Positions 25,725-36,325 of a stretch of DNA of 64,000 nt are shown piece by piece. The stretch is from NCBI GenBank assembly GCA_949316235.1, contig OX438744.1:40591278-40655277 (forward strand), written 5' to 3'. A program made the translations under genes and the position numbers. The notes under the pieces were generated by a model. That model was not told the origin of the DNA and made no database searches. It saw nothing but the letters and a program-made list of their open reading frames with translations. The DNA comes from Oegoconia quadripuncta (taxonomy: Eukaryota > Arthropoda > Insecta > Lepidoptera > Autostichidae). Positions within the stretch are counted from its first letter, which is position 1. Each line of letters opens with the position of its first letter.

Positions 25725-26028
25725 TTATTTTTTTATGCACAAAGGGTTTGCACTTGACCTCAATCACACCTGATGTTAAGTGAAGATGAGGCCGAAGGTG
25801 GAAGCGTACTGACCCAGAAACCCAAATATTTGGGGAACTGGCTATCTTATCTCTGACAACCGGAATACAACAATGTCTATTAACATTGCTGTTTGGCGGC
25901 AGATTTAGATGTGGTAGCTAGCCAGGCGGACATTTAAAATGCCCTACCACCAACCAAACCGAGTACTAAACATGTACCCCGCTGGGGATCGAACCCGCGA
26001 CCTCCGATCCGTAAACCCTTTCTGAACA
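25725..26028 (-). mobile_element. SINE-B, near full length
   Basis: Tail ATGCACAAAGGGTTTGC, full body, and head with GGGGATCGAACCCGCGACCT. Confidence 0.85.
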
Positions 26029-26865
26029 ATTATTATTCGTATAACGCGTATGTGCTGTAGCAGAAAAAATGGGCCATAGCTTAGGTTGCTCATTGAGCAA
26101 AACATTCATTTTCAGCTATCCCCTAATGAACAGAGCAACGTGTAAGCAAATCAAGAGGAAACACAATTTAATAGCAATTTTGAGGATCTTCGAATAGTTC
26201 AAACTCAACATGTAACGGCCACGAGTAGATTCGAAATTTGAATGCAAACACGACATTATTATACAGAACCCAGGAGTAAAATCCGATTCTTTCCGCTCGG
26301 CTCGCACAAGTGCATTCGTCACTCGGTCGCTATGCAAATCGAGCTACCGTCTTCGCTACGGTGGTCTATATGTACCTAGTCCTCTTCTGTGAGTGCGGGA
26401 GGGGGGCTGTGTAAACAGAATTTGAAATTTAAAAATAGAATATTCGTTAAATCACAAACCTCCTTTGAGTATAGGTTGTTATGGTGTTTCTTGCAGGTAG
26501 GTAATTACTGTGTGCTTAGTTACGTGCTATTCTATTTAATTTAATTAGTATAAATTCAATTATGGGTATATATTATATGTATAATTTTTTAAATATATAT
26601 TATGTATATATCTATTAGGAAAGCTCAATCTTTAAATATTTTTAAATTTCAAGTCAAAAACCACTACTTAGGTCTCTGACTTTTTTCTTTTCGTTAACTC
26701 CCGCCTCGTGAACATTAGTTGACTATCTATAAGTGTTTTTAGTGATTGTGTTTTATACTATATATTAAGTATTTATATATATTTATTTATTTATAAATAT
26801 ATTTTATATATATTTATATAATTAAGTCAATTAATAAGATATTATTATTATATTTATGCATGCAC
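26029..26865. other. Unassigned, very AT-rich to the right
   Basis: 26260-26410 is GC-richer with no clear frame; 26520-26860 is AT-rich, including a TATATATTTATTTATTTATA tract. Confidence 0.4.
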
Positions 26866-26867
26866 CC

Positions 26868-27020
26868 TAGCTGTTTTTCTACCTACAAATGTCCCATATC
26901 TGTGGGTTGTCTGGAAGAGATCGCTTTTAGTTATAAGACCTCCTAATTGTGTTCTATTGTTATCATCAAAAAATATTGTAAATTATTTTACGCAATAAAG
27001 AATATTTATATTGTATTGTA
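26868..27020 (+). mobile_element. LINE-I 3' end
   Basis: TGTGGGTTGTCTGGAAGAGA to CAATAAAGAATATTTATATT and a TGTATTGTATGG tail. Confidence 0.7.
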
Positions 27021-27094
27021 TGGTATGTATGTTTGTATATATTCAATTAACGTATGTATTTATATGGGTGATTTATTTATTTTATTAAAATTAG

Positions 27095-27275
27095 TTTACC
27101 GTGCACGCTACCTACATGTCATGTGCATAATGCTTCCTAACCCAAAGGTTGCATGGAAGAGATCGCTTTTAGTGATAAGGCCGCCAAATTGTATTATCCC
27201 TTTTTCTGATTATTTTTTTTTATGCTTCTTATTGTTGTACAATAAAGAATATTTTGTTTGTTTGTTTGTTGTAGT
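27095..27275 (+). mobile_element. LINE-I 3' end
   Basis: CCAAAGGTTGCATGGAAGAG, GTGATAAGGCCGCCAAATTG, CAATAAAGAATATT with a TTTGTTTGTTTG tail. Confidence 0.7.
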
Positions 27276-27464
27276 CAAAGTTAATTTTTGGGTGCATACT
27301 TTGTAGTAACCAAACACGATCATTCAATTAAACAATCCCGATGACGAGTGTCGAGAGGTTACCTGAATGCCATATTTATTAATCGAGTCATCGGCTAATC
27401 TATTAGATGGCCGAGTGATCGAGCATTTACAGATTCGCTCCTCTGAATGTGAAACACTGCAAAG
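27276..27464. other. Unassigned spacer
   Basis: Nothing recognised. Confidence 0.4.
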
Positions 27465-27720
27465 TCAAACTCAAAGTCAAGAATGCTTTATTTTGTAGGT
27501 ACACAGAGTACACTTAAAATAGTCAATTTTACATAGTAAATTTTACATTTTAGCTACTGCTTGTTCAAAATGCAATTTTCCCCTGAGAAGAACAAGCAAG
27601 AAACTTTAAGGGTTGCTCTTTTAAAATCAGGCTTTGATTTTACATAAAGGTTTTTATATTATATTACATGTGTAAAACGTATGACAATAAGCTATTTTAA
27701 ATGTTTCATAAAGCTAAGAA
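27465..27720 (-). mobile_element. LINE 3' end
   Basis: Antisense tail AAAGTCAAACTCAAAGTCAA then GCTTTATTTTGTAGGTACAC and GAACAAGCAAGAAACTTTAA. Confidence 0.75.
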
Positions 27721-27769
27721 GCTCTCGGGGCTTATAATTTAGAAAATCGTCGAACAAATTTTTATATCA

Positions 27770-27940
27770 TCGAAATACAACAAAAAACTGTGTTTTAGCT
27801 AAATATCCTATTTTCATTAAACATCGTTTAGTTAAAAAAACACTCCAATCGGTGTACGCATTACTAAAGTACTCCCCGACAAAGACTAGACATACACACA
27901 ACGCTGTCAAATACATAAATTACTTTCTTTTTCGGCCGAC
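27770..27940. repeat. Inverted-repeat family fragment
   Basis: AACTGTGTTTTAGCTAAATA, CATTACTAAAGTACTCCCCG and ACACACAACGCTGTCAAATA, related to the 3555-4820 element. Confidence 0.45.
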
Positions 27941-28212
27941 GTTTAGTAGTTGGTTCGGGCCCTAATTTTAACAGACTCGCTGCGCTCGCGCACATTGTTG
28001 AATGGATGTTGCCACTAGATGGCGCTAGTAGTAGATTACATCGCGGTAACGTTGTGGGCAGTACAGATAACTATATAAAATTTTATGTACTTAACTACTT
28101 TGCATCATCAGATCTTAACTACGATGTAGTATTTTTGAAGGCATGTCTCAAGGTTGCTCTTGCAGATGTGCTATTTTACGTTATACTAATTATTAATTAC
28201 ATTTTGGCTCAA

Positions 28213-28705
28213 CCTTTAGAAGGACGCGGACACCGATCGGTGGCAAAAAAATTTTTATACCGACAACCGATCGGTGCCCACGGACACCCGACTTTCAACT
28301 CTCAATTGTAATGATTATAGAGTTCCAATTCCTTTGGACTGTGTTTGAACTTGTTCTCTATTAAATTCCGCATCAAATAATGTGCGCCATGTTATGTTAG
28401 CTATGATATTTAGTCTGTATTTGCGAAAATATTTTTTTTCTCTTTGGGTGGGAGTATAGGCATAGAATTCCAACTACTGTTTTTTATTACAACGGGCTTA
28501 GAAACCTGCCACAGAGCTTCCAATTCTCATAACAATTTATTGAATTACCTGTTTCTTAAGAAAAACATGAAATAAATCTGTACTTTCCGTAAAAATACCA
28601 ATTATATCGTGGATATAGGGATACCTACATATTACAACTCGTAACATTTTTCTGATTTTTTGTATTATAGCTGTAGTAGTGTTCATTCATTATTATCCAT
28701 AGATA
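28213..28705 (+). repeat. Repeat-N copy 1
   Basis: About 490 bases that are more than 90% identical by eye to 33425-33933. Near the left end lie two palindromes, CACCGATCGGTG (28231-28242) and ACCGATCGGT (28266-28275). The body has GTGCGCCATGTTATGTTAGC. There is no ORF and the family is unknown. Confidence 0.8.
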
Positions 28706-28744
28706 ATTATAGCTAATTCGTACCATTCGTTTTTTTTTTATCCA

Positions 28745-28935
28745 TCGTTGGTACACTGTCGCTTTGGAGATGGGTGTTTACACTACAGTTTCCAAGTACA
28801 GTAGCTATCATCGCTATTTTGTACTGTGCATATATATTTCGATATCCAATAAAATTATTCTTATTGTCTTATTCTCTTATTCTCATTAATGGAACCAAAT
28901 CAAAGCGGTCATTGTAATAACGTTAATATTCTTTT
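28745..28935 (+). repeat. Repeat-O copy 2
   Basis: TTGGTACACTGTCGCTTTGG to AATAACGTTAATATTC, matching 25428-25620. Confidence 0.75.
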
Positions 28936-29240
28936 TTTTATGCACATCGGGTCTGCACTTGACCTCAATCACACCTGATGTTAAGTGAAGATGAGGCCGA
29001 GGGTGGCAGCGTACTGACCCGGAAACCCCATTTGGGGGACTGGCTATCTTACCTCTGACAACCGGAACACAACAATGCTATTAACATTGCTGCTTGGCGG
29101 CAGATTTAGATAAGATGGTGGTAGCTGCGGTGGTGGCGGATGCCCTACCACTAACCAAACCGAATATGTACCCCGCTGGGGATCGAACCCGCGACCTCCG
29201 AGTCGTAAACCCAATGTTGTTTACATTGAGCCACTACGTA
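28933..29240 (-). mobile_element. SINE-B, near full length
   Basis: Tail ATGCACATCGGGTCTGCAC, body, and head with GGGGATCGAACCCGCGACCT and CAATGTTGTTTACATTGAGC. Confidence 0.85.
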
Positions 29241-29244
29241 AATA

Positions 29245-29625
29245 CATACTACATAAAAACATTTTTTTTTGTAAATAAATACTTATTATAAATGAAAACA
29301 TCCATAACTCGGGTACACATGTCACATGTTTCTAACCACTACACGAAACAGCGTATCGTATAATAAAAATAAAATAAAAATAAATAAAAAAATATCCTTG
29401 GACGTACACATAATGCCATCTAGTTCAACTTTAAGCAACTATAGGCTTGTGTTGAGGATGCCAGATGGTTGATATACTACATAAATACATATTTTTTTTG
29501 AAACAAATACTTATTATAAATGAAAACATGTCCGAATGCCCCTAGCGGGATTCGAACCCGCAATCTTTTGTTATAATGGTCAGAGTTGCTAACCAATCCC
29601 CCTACAGCGTGTCGTATAATATTAC
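29245..29625 (-). mobile_element. SINE-C copies, one truncated and one complete
   Basis: A partial copy (29245-29345) is followed by a complete minus copy (29385-29620): end AATATCCTTGGACGTACACA, head with GGGATTCGAACCCGCAATCT. Confidence 0.8.
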
Positions 29626-29862
29626 CTAGATTAGAAGTTAGATTAAATATGCTGATTACGATTGCAAGTACTTTGTATTGCTATGACGTTCCTACTAAAG
29701 TGCCACGTACAAGCCAATAGTCGCACAAGTCGCCGCTTGAATTCCAATTTATTTTCACACCAGATATCTGGTTTGGCACCGAACAAGGACTCCGCAAACA
29801 CCGCATCGAATAAAGTTCCGTCGCATTTTTCCGATAAAGAATAGTGTAATGGTGAATACACT
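29626..29862. other. Unassigned sequence
   Basis: Moderately GC-rich (CAAGTCGCCGCTTGAATTCC) and without a recognised family. It sits directly upstream of LINE-F and could be part of it. Confidence 0.35.
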
Positions 29863-30122
29863 AGACGTGGGGAGGGATTCCAGCCGTATATAGTTAACAT
29901 ACCGAACATTCGCACTAAGAAGTTCGATTCTTCATTCATCATCCGAACAGCCAAGGCACGGAACTCCCTTCCGGCTTCAATCTTTCCTGAATCCTACAAC
30001 CTTGGGATCTTCAAGAGCAGAGTGAATAGGCATTTACTGGGATCGCTTGCTTCATCTTCGACCGTATCGTCACTTTCCATCAGGTGAGATTGTGGTCAAA
30101 CGCGAATCCAATAAAAAAAAAA
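29863..30122 (+). mobile_element. LINE-F 3' end
   Basis: RTAKARNSLPASIFPESYNL then [14 protein letters not shown], ending TGAGATTGTGGTCAAACGCG and an A-run. 5' truncated. Confidence 0.75.
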
Positions 30123-30330
30123 TACACTCGATGGCGTGCACATGGATATTTACATTTCGTCGGCCTAATGTGTAAAACTGATAGATGTTGTGTATGCTTA
30201 AATGGATTTGCAAAACGAAACGCTATCCATAGACACGTACCCGTAACTCCCAAAGCCCGCGATAGTGGAACGTGATTTTTTTATGACTGACAGACCCAAA
30301 GTGGAATCGTTCAGTGCACTTTTAATTTCT
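30123..30330. other. Unassigned, weakly coding-like
   Basis: Plus frame includes CKTDRCCVCLNGFAKRNAIH; no known motif. Confidence 0.25.
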
Positions 30331-30745
30331 ATTTAAACTAAAAGATAAGTTCAAAGGTATCGTGAAGCAGAAGCTCAGTGCAAAAGGTTACTATAAAATT
30401 TGTGATTATTTAAATGACAGTAATCCTTGGACTTAAAACTTATTTGGCGACGTATAGTATGTATAACTATAAACCAAATTAAAGTTAGTAATTTATTGTT
30501 AATAAATATGTTTGACTCTATACCAAAAAAAGTATAAAGCAATTTACTGTTATTAAATAATATCTTGACTCGCAGAAAAGAGCAACCCCTTGAGTTTCTT
30601 GCTCGTTCTTCTCTGGGGATTACAGCATTACGAATGAGCGGTAGATTTAAAATGATATATTAACGTTTTCAAGTGATCAATTGTATCCTACGAAAATAAA
30701 CATTTTTTCATTTTCATTTTCATTTTCATTTTCATAAGTTTTTAG
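30331..30745 (+). pseudogene. LINE RT C-terminus and 3' UTR
   Basis: Reads FKGIVKQKLSAKGYYKICDY then LNDSNPWT and a stop, followed by a 3' UTR (GAGTTTCTTGCTCGTTCTTC) and a (CATTTT)n tail at 30705-30737. Its tail repeat is the same motif as the expanded 60.4-kb hexamer array. Confidence 0.8.
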
Positions 30746-31131
30746 TAGAAAAAAAAACGGAAATAAATATTTACAACTCGGTAATCAAAGGTATCCAAAA
30801 ATAAAAATTGGAAAATTTGCACCTGAAGGTCCTTTATCAAGCTATATTAATCAAGAAAATATATCTTGATCAGATACGCTCAAAGAATTTATTTAATCTT
30901 TTTTCTAGGTCAAGGTCACGAAATATAAATGATTAAAAAAAAAGTATTTGAATTGACATGTGGGTGTTCTACTCTTGCATTTGAAATTTATGCGATAAAC
31001 AGCATAGGGATATTTTTTGAGTGCTATCAAATACTGTGGCTCGTTGCTAGCGATTGGGACGGTGCCATTTTCTCGTGGTATAAGGTGGCTCTGGGCATTG
31101 CGATATTACGTCAAGCTTTAGCTTTTTTTCT
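30746..31131 (+). other. Unassigned, possible coding stretch
   Basis: A 68-codon plus frame (30929-31135) reads FELTCGCSTLAFEIYAINSI, then LGIAILRQALAFFL, with two hydrophobic segments. No family was recognised. It could be one exon of a small membrane protein or chance. Confidence 0.2.
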
Positions 31132-31700
31132 TTAGAAGTGGTAAATTCCGCCTTCACACTCCTCCCACTCTAACTCCTATAAGCTAGGATGGACAGTGGT
31201 ACTCGACACGGTGCCTACTGAAGGCGACGGTGCCCTGCGAGACTATTGCTACCTTGGCCTCCAGACTAATTAAAGACAGAAATAAAGTGTGTCAGTAAGA
31301 AAAGAGGTTTCCCACTTCCCCCCTCGGCAAATGGGAGTGTAGCCAATGAAATGCAAACGGCACTAATGCCAAACCCTATGAGGAAGGAGGTCATGTGGAG
31401 CTCGGCCCCCTGTTTTCGTATACACCACGAACTGCGCCTGAATGCAGTGAGCGGGACGGTAGCAAAAGGCTACCGCGAGTGAAAATGCCAGTAGTAAAAG
31501 AAGTGGTCAGTGAGAAGAAATAGTCAGATCCCGCTCCACACTCCTCCAACTATAACTCCTGTAAGCCACCATCAACAGTGGTACCCGACACGGCGCCTAC
31601 TGAAGGTAGACGGTGCCCTACGTGATTCTATTGCTACCTTGGACCCCAGACTAATTAAAGAAAGGAATAGGATGAAGGTGAAGAAGTAGTCAGTGAGAAG
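31132..31700 (+). repeat. Direct duplication, about 390-bp period
   Basis: Bases 31143-31290 and 31530-31670 share CACACTCCTCC, CAGTGGTAC, GACACGG, GCCTACTGAAGG, GACGGTGCCCT and CAGACTAATTAAAGA in order. The segment AAGAAGTGGTCAGTGAGAAG recurs at the borders. The nature of the unit is unknown. Confidence 0.6.
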
Positions 31701-31812
31701 AAGTAAAATGGCGCAAAGGTGGCAGCGCTTAGAACGCCTAACGTAGAAACATGATAAGAATAACTTTTACTTTGGCTGGAATCAATTCCCAACACACACA
31801 GAATAACAGGAA
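31701..31812. other. Unassigned spacer
   Basis: Contains AAAATGGCGCAAAGGTGGCA; nothing recognised. Confidence 0.35.
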
Positions 31813-31814
31813 CT

Positions 31815-31985
31815 TACCTCTCAATATAATCAACATTTCTTGTGGTCCGAATCGTATTTCAAGGCAAACGTCGTTCGAGGTGCTTATGTAATATGAACCG
31901 ATTTACGTAAGCACAAAAGTCCTATTGACGTTACGATGACAGCGCTCACGCCATCCTTGCTCCGAACCGCGAGCTAGATAGCGAT
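31815..31985 (-). other. Possible host 5' exon
   Basis: On the minus strand a GC-richer stretch ends at a strong donor GAG/GTAAGT (about 31817). An ATG shortly before it gives MLIILR. No repeat signature or partner exon was found; this is weak. Confidence 0.2.
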
Positions 31986-33044
31986 AAATTAGCGCCGGAA
32001 TTTATCATTTGAATATAATTTAATAATTTGAATAAATATTTTGTCAACGGTTTTAACGTTCGAACGGAACATTTTTGGTTTTGGTTTAGCTTTAGTTTAG
32101 ATGAAGTAAAAAATGGTATCGCGCTATTTTTTGTGAACGATTATATCTTTGACGATACCAAGTAAAACCAAACCTAAAATGTTTAGAGCTCACCACGAGT
32201 ATTAAAAAAAAGTAGGTTAATTTCGGTCAAATGATTAGCGCGATACAAAATGTGCTTAACGTAACGGTTTTGGTTATGGTTTAGTTTTGGTATTATCGTT
32301 TAAACTTAGCGCGATCGGCCCCCTGATTGGGCTCAGTGAAACGTGTAAGCAATTAGGAACCGTCCATGAGAGTACTGCAAACTAATCTTCTTTTTTTTAT
32401 TCTCTCCTCTCGGAGAAGGCAAAGGGATCTAAGCTTATAGGCTGTATGCAGCCATGTATTATTTCTCTTATTTATTCAGTTTATAAGTCAGTCTCAGTCA
32501 AAACAAGTAATTCGTCGTATACTTAGCGTATACAGAGTCTAGTCACGGTCAAGTAATTCTTCAGTAAAGTGACAGAATGCTTTACAAAAGATTTTGGCGG
32601 CTTCTTGTGGGAACCCGAAAGTTCCGTTACGCACTTTTATTTACACTTCCCTTCACTTGTACTTATTACTAACAATATTGCTACACAATATTCTGCCATT
32701 ATTAAGCTTCAAAAGTCAGAATGCACAAATTATAGAATTATAAACTAAAATGCTACTTCACTCGCCGAGATCCCGCCAAAAAACCACTGCAAACTAAAAC
32801 AGCTGATATTCCTGATTCGGACCGCAAGGATGGTGACGCGTAGATCACGCACTGAGACAACACAATAATCCTTTGTCTCCACAGAGTCAAAATTCGCTAA
32901 AAGGATTGGGCCATACATTCGGGTGTTACAATACAGTCGCGCCGGGCCAGTTCCGAGCATTATTTATGGACTAGCTGCGGCTTGGTGTTGCCAGCTGAAT
33001 TGATTTTTCAATAAATGTGATGTTTTCGAAAGGAAGATGGCGGT
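31986..33044. other. Unassigned, partly unique sequence
   Basis: About 1 kb with no repeat recognised, including an E2F-like TTTTTTGGCGGGA on the minus strand (about 32769-32782). It may hold host regulatory sequence; nothing firm. Confidence 0.3.
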
Positions 33045-33250
33045 TCGACTCTTCATTCATAATGCGAACAGCCCAGGCATGGAACTCCCTCCGGCGTCAG
33101 TCTTTCCTGAATCCTACAACCTTGGGATCTTCAAGACCAGCGTGAATAGGCATGTACTGAGATCGCGTGCTTCATTTTCGGCCACATTGTCACTTCCCAT
33201 CAGGTGAGATTTTGGTCAAACGCGTATCCAGTTAATTATTAAAAAGAAAG
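33045..33250 (+). mobile_element. LINE-F 3' end
   Basis: CGACTCTTCATTCATAATGC to CAAACGCGTATCCAGTTAAT, with the LINE-F C-terminal pattern in a broken frame. Confidence 0.7.
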
Positions 33251-33424
33251 AAACATACATGTCGTAACGTCAGGTTCTTTATCTCAAATGGAATGCTCAG
33301 ATAGATGTGTGTAACTATTACAAAACCGCGACAAAAACCACGGGTGTCATGTGTTTCGGGGGCGTTGGGTGTGAGTCCAGTCTTTGTCAGGACACATCTT
33401 AGTAATGCGCGGTCCGATCTGCAC
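33251..33424. other. Unassigned spacer
   Basis: Includes a GTCAGGACACATCTTAGTAA stretch distantly like the inverted-repeat family ends. Confidence 0.35.
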
Positions 33425-33933
33425 CTTTAGGCGGACGCGAACACCGATCGGTGTCCAAAATACTTTTATACCTTCAACACTCGCGAACACCGATCGGTGT
33501 CGGCGGTACACCCGACTTTCAACTCTCAATTGTAATGATTATAGAGTTCCAATTCCTTTGGACTGTGTTTGAACTTGTTCTCTATTAAATTCCGCATCCA
33601 ATAATGTGCGCCATGTCATGTTAGCTATGATATTTAGTCTGTATTTGCGAAAATATTTTTTTTCTCTTTGGGTGGGAGTGTAGGCATAGAATTCCAACTA
33701 CTGTTTTTTATTAGAACAGGCTTAGGAACCTGGCCATAGAGCTTCCAATTCTAATAAGAATTTATTGAATTACCCGTTTTTTTAAGAAAAACATGAAATA
33801 AATCTGTACTTTCCGTAAAAATACCAATTATATCGTGGATATAGGTATACCTACATATTACAACTCGTAACATTTTTCTGATTTTTTGTATTATAGCTGT
33901 AGTAGTGTTCATTCATTATATCCATAGATAATA
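33425..33933 (+). repeat. Repeat-N copy 2
   Basis: Starts CCTTTAGGCGGACGCGAACA. Two identical 14-bp palindromes ACACCGATCGGTGT lie at 33441-33454 and 33487-33500. It ends near TTCATTATATCCATAGATAA. Confidence 0.8.
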
Positions 33934-34277
33934 TATTCCCGTAGCTATAGCTTTTCACAGATTACAAATACACCCAGTAGAAGAGTATCTATAAACGTTT
34001 TTAACACCGCAGGTATTTTCGAAAATTTGACAGGCGCGCCGAGATACTTGACCCGCGGAATTATAAAAAGGAAAGAGAGGACACAGAGGTGAATGTGGTT
34101 TCTTTATATTAAAGACTAAACAATATTAAAGATTTTGACGATTTCTTATGAGAATACGTATGCTCAGTCACTGATTTAATATCACACAGCATTCTGCTTT
34201 AACATCATAAAATTCCAAATATATAAACTAATGGTATGCCACTCGGGCAATTGCGTGTCATGTCCCGACACGACGAC
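33934..34277. other. Unassigned AT-rich sequence
   Basis: Nothing recognised. Confidence 0.4.
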
Positions 34278-34605
34278 GTTTTTTTTTATGCACAACGGGT
34301 TGGTTCTTGACCTCAATCACACCTGATGTTAAGTAAAGATGAGGTCGAAGGTGGAAGCGTACTGACCTGGAAACCCCAACACATTTGGAGGACTGGCTAT
34401 CTTATCTCTGACAACCGGAACACAACAACGCTATTAAGATTGCTGTTTGGCGGCAGATTTAGATAAGCTGGTGGTAGCTAGCCAGAGGGACATTTAAAAT
34501 GCCCTACCACCAACCAAACCGAGTACTTAAACATGTACCCCGCTGGGGATTGAACCTGCGACCTCCGAATCGTAAACCCAATGTTGTTTACTTTGAGCCA
34601 CGGGC
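34278..34605 (-). mobile_element. SINE-B, full length
   Basis: Tail ATGCACAACGGGTTGG, full body, head GGGGATTGAACCTGCGACCT and TTTACTTTGAGCCACGG. Confidence 0.85.
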
Positions 34606-34639
34606 GCGGTTATTATTACTACTTATTATTAGATCACTA

Positions 34640-34745
34640 GTTTACATGTGTCCCGCAGGGCTCAATTCTCGGACCATTTCTATTTCTCGTTTAAATTTAT
34701 GTGGATGAAAAATTTGGTGATGTCCACTATTTGTTATTGAGAAAG
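34640..34745 (+). pseudogene. Orphan RT motif
   Basis: Reads CVPQGSILGPFLFLV, then a stop and IYVDE: the RT palm motif normally GVPQGSxLGPxLF. There is no neighbouring LINE sequence. Confidence 0.65.
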
Positions 34746-35082
34746 AAGTGTTAGATTTTTATTGGGCCGGTGTTGGCAACACAGTTTATGGAGCATCTTA
34801 CAGTACGACCGCAGATTGGCCAATTACATTAGCGGATCAGTATCACCCTTACCCTTTTAGGTTAAGTGCCCACTTGGTGGGGGCTGTGCTAAATTTTTAC
34901 AGCAAAATAAAGTCGTTATCATTTTTATGGAGGTAAATAACGGGGAATTGATAGGATGAATAATGTTGATAGACGATGGTGTTCAGTGTAGTTACGGGTG
35001 AAGAGTTGAAACACTGGACATGCGACGGGCCATCATCTTATATTTATTGGACAATGATAGTGAAGCCCAAGATGAAGCACCG
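34746..35082 (+). other. Unassigned, interrupted by a SINE
   Basis: Open plus frames of about 60 codons (34748-34936 and 35020 onward, RRAIILYLLDNDSEAQDEA) without a recognised family. The SINE-B at 35083 interrupts the second one. Confidence 0.2.
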
Positions 35083-35405
35083 CCTCCGTGGCTCAATGTA
35101 AACAACATTGGGTTAACGATTCGGAGGTTACGGGTTCGATCCCCAGCGGGGTACATGTTTAAGTACTCGGTTTGGTTGGTGGTAGGGCGATTTATATGTC
35201 CGCCTGGCTAGCTACCACCATCTTATCTAAATCTGCCGCCAAGCAGCAATGTTAATAGCATTGTTGTGTTTCGGTTGTCAGAGATAAGATAGCCAGTTCC
35301 CAAAATGTGTTGGGGTTTTCGGGTTAGTGCGCTTCCACCTTCGACCTCATCTTCACTTAACATCAGGTGTGATTGAGGTCAAGTACGAACCTGTCGTGCA
35401 AAAAC
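35083..35405 (+). mobile_element. SINE-B, full length
   Basis: Starts GCCTCCGTGGCTCAATGTAA with B box GGTTCGATCCCCAGCGGG and ends CCTGTCGTGCAAAAA. The best-preserved sense copy for defining the family, about 320 bases. Confidence 0.9.
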
Positions 35406-35765
35406 AATCAACAGGAAGAAAGTCAATATGTAGCGATAGGTTTTGGAAGAACACAGATAGATAGCGGACATAAGCTTTATGCAAAAACGAATATGAATCT
35501 AGGGCCTATTTGTGATCATAACATTTCTGGCGACAGCTGGAATCCCTCCACGTGCCGTAGTTTGAAGATGGAAGGGCCAAGATGGACGAATGTCACGCAA
35601 TTCTAACAAACATTCTCCGAGATGAATGGAATAAGATCAAAAATAGGTTAACTGAACCAATTGATATGTTTTCCAAAAAGATTTTTTTTCCCGCAGAGGC
35701 TGTAACAAGATATAGATATAGAAACTTTTATTCCCACAAAGCATTGTACACATATTCAAACGAAA
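35406..35765 (+). other. Unassigned, coding-like
   Basis: Plus frame 35582-35785 reads MDECHAILTNILRDEWNKIK then LTEPIDMFSKKIFFPAEAV. No family recognised; possibly a decayed DNA-element protein continuing across the SINE. Confidence 0.2.
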
Positions 35766-35767
35766 TA

Positions 35768-35942
35768 TTAGGTCTTTACCTATGAAATTGGAGTTTTTTT
35801 TGCTTCGTTAATCATAAATGTACCAATTCCTGCGATTTTCAAAGCTATCCATATTTGGTTTTTTATTTTGAAAATGGAATATTATTTCCAGGTTTCACAT
35901 GAAATATTTTTTAAATTCTGGGCTAAATCACATAATTATTAA
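35768..35942 (+). mobile_element. Mariner-like MITE, left half
   Basis: TATTAGGTCTTTACCTATGA to GGGCTAAATCACATAAT. The right half resumes at 41108 after the LINE. Confidence 0.75.
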
Positions 35943-36210
35943 TCACATTATAATAATAATAATAATAATAATAATGTTTATTCAGAAAATGTTACATAGT
36001 TGAAACTAAATATGTCAGGCTATACTTAGTACCACTAATACAAAAGCCATAGCTGCCGAACTAGGTTTATGCAACCTGTATTTCAGCATACAATGCCCTT
36101 CCCCTGGAGATTAAACAGGATTAGCCTAGCTCACATAAAAATCGTTAACAAATCAAATCTTGTAATAATTTGTAATAATTTTACTGATCTGTGTATGGGT
36201 GAATTTAAAT

Positions 36211-36213
36211 CTA

Positions 36214-36250
<37 letters not shown>

Positions 36251-36273
36251 GTGTGTGGGGGGGGGGGGGGGGT
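36211..36273 (+). repeat. TA/TG/G microsatellite in LINE 3' UTR
   Basis: (TA)n then (TG)n then a run of about 14 G. Confidence 0.95.
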
Positions 36274-36325
36274 GGAATGTGAGTGCAGTGTGGGGGTGCA
36301 TGTGTGCGTGCGTGCTTTTTAACCT

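Noticed and set aside
28213..33933. The two repeat-N copies as LTRs of a 5.7-kb retrovirus-like element
   Set aside because: The interior holds only SINEs and LINE ends, with no gag, protease, RT or integrase, and the copies lack TG...CA ends.
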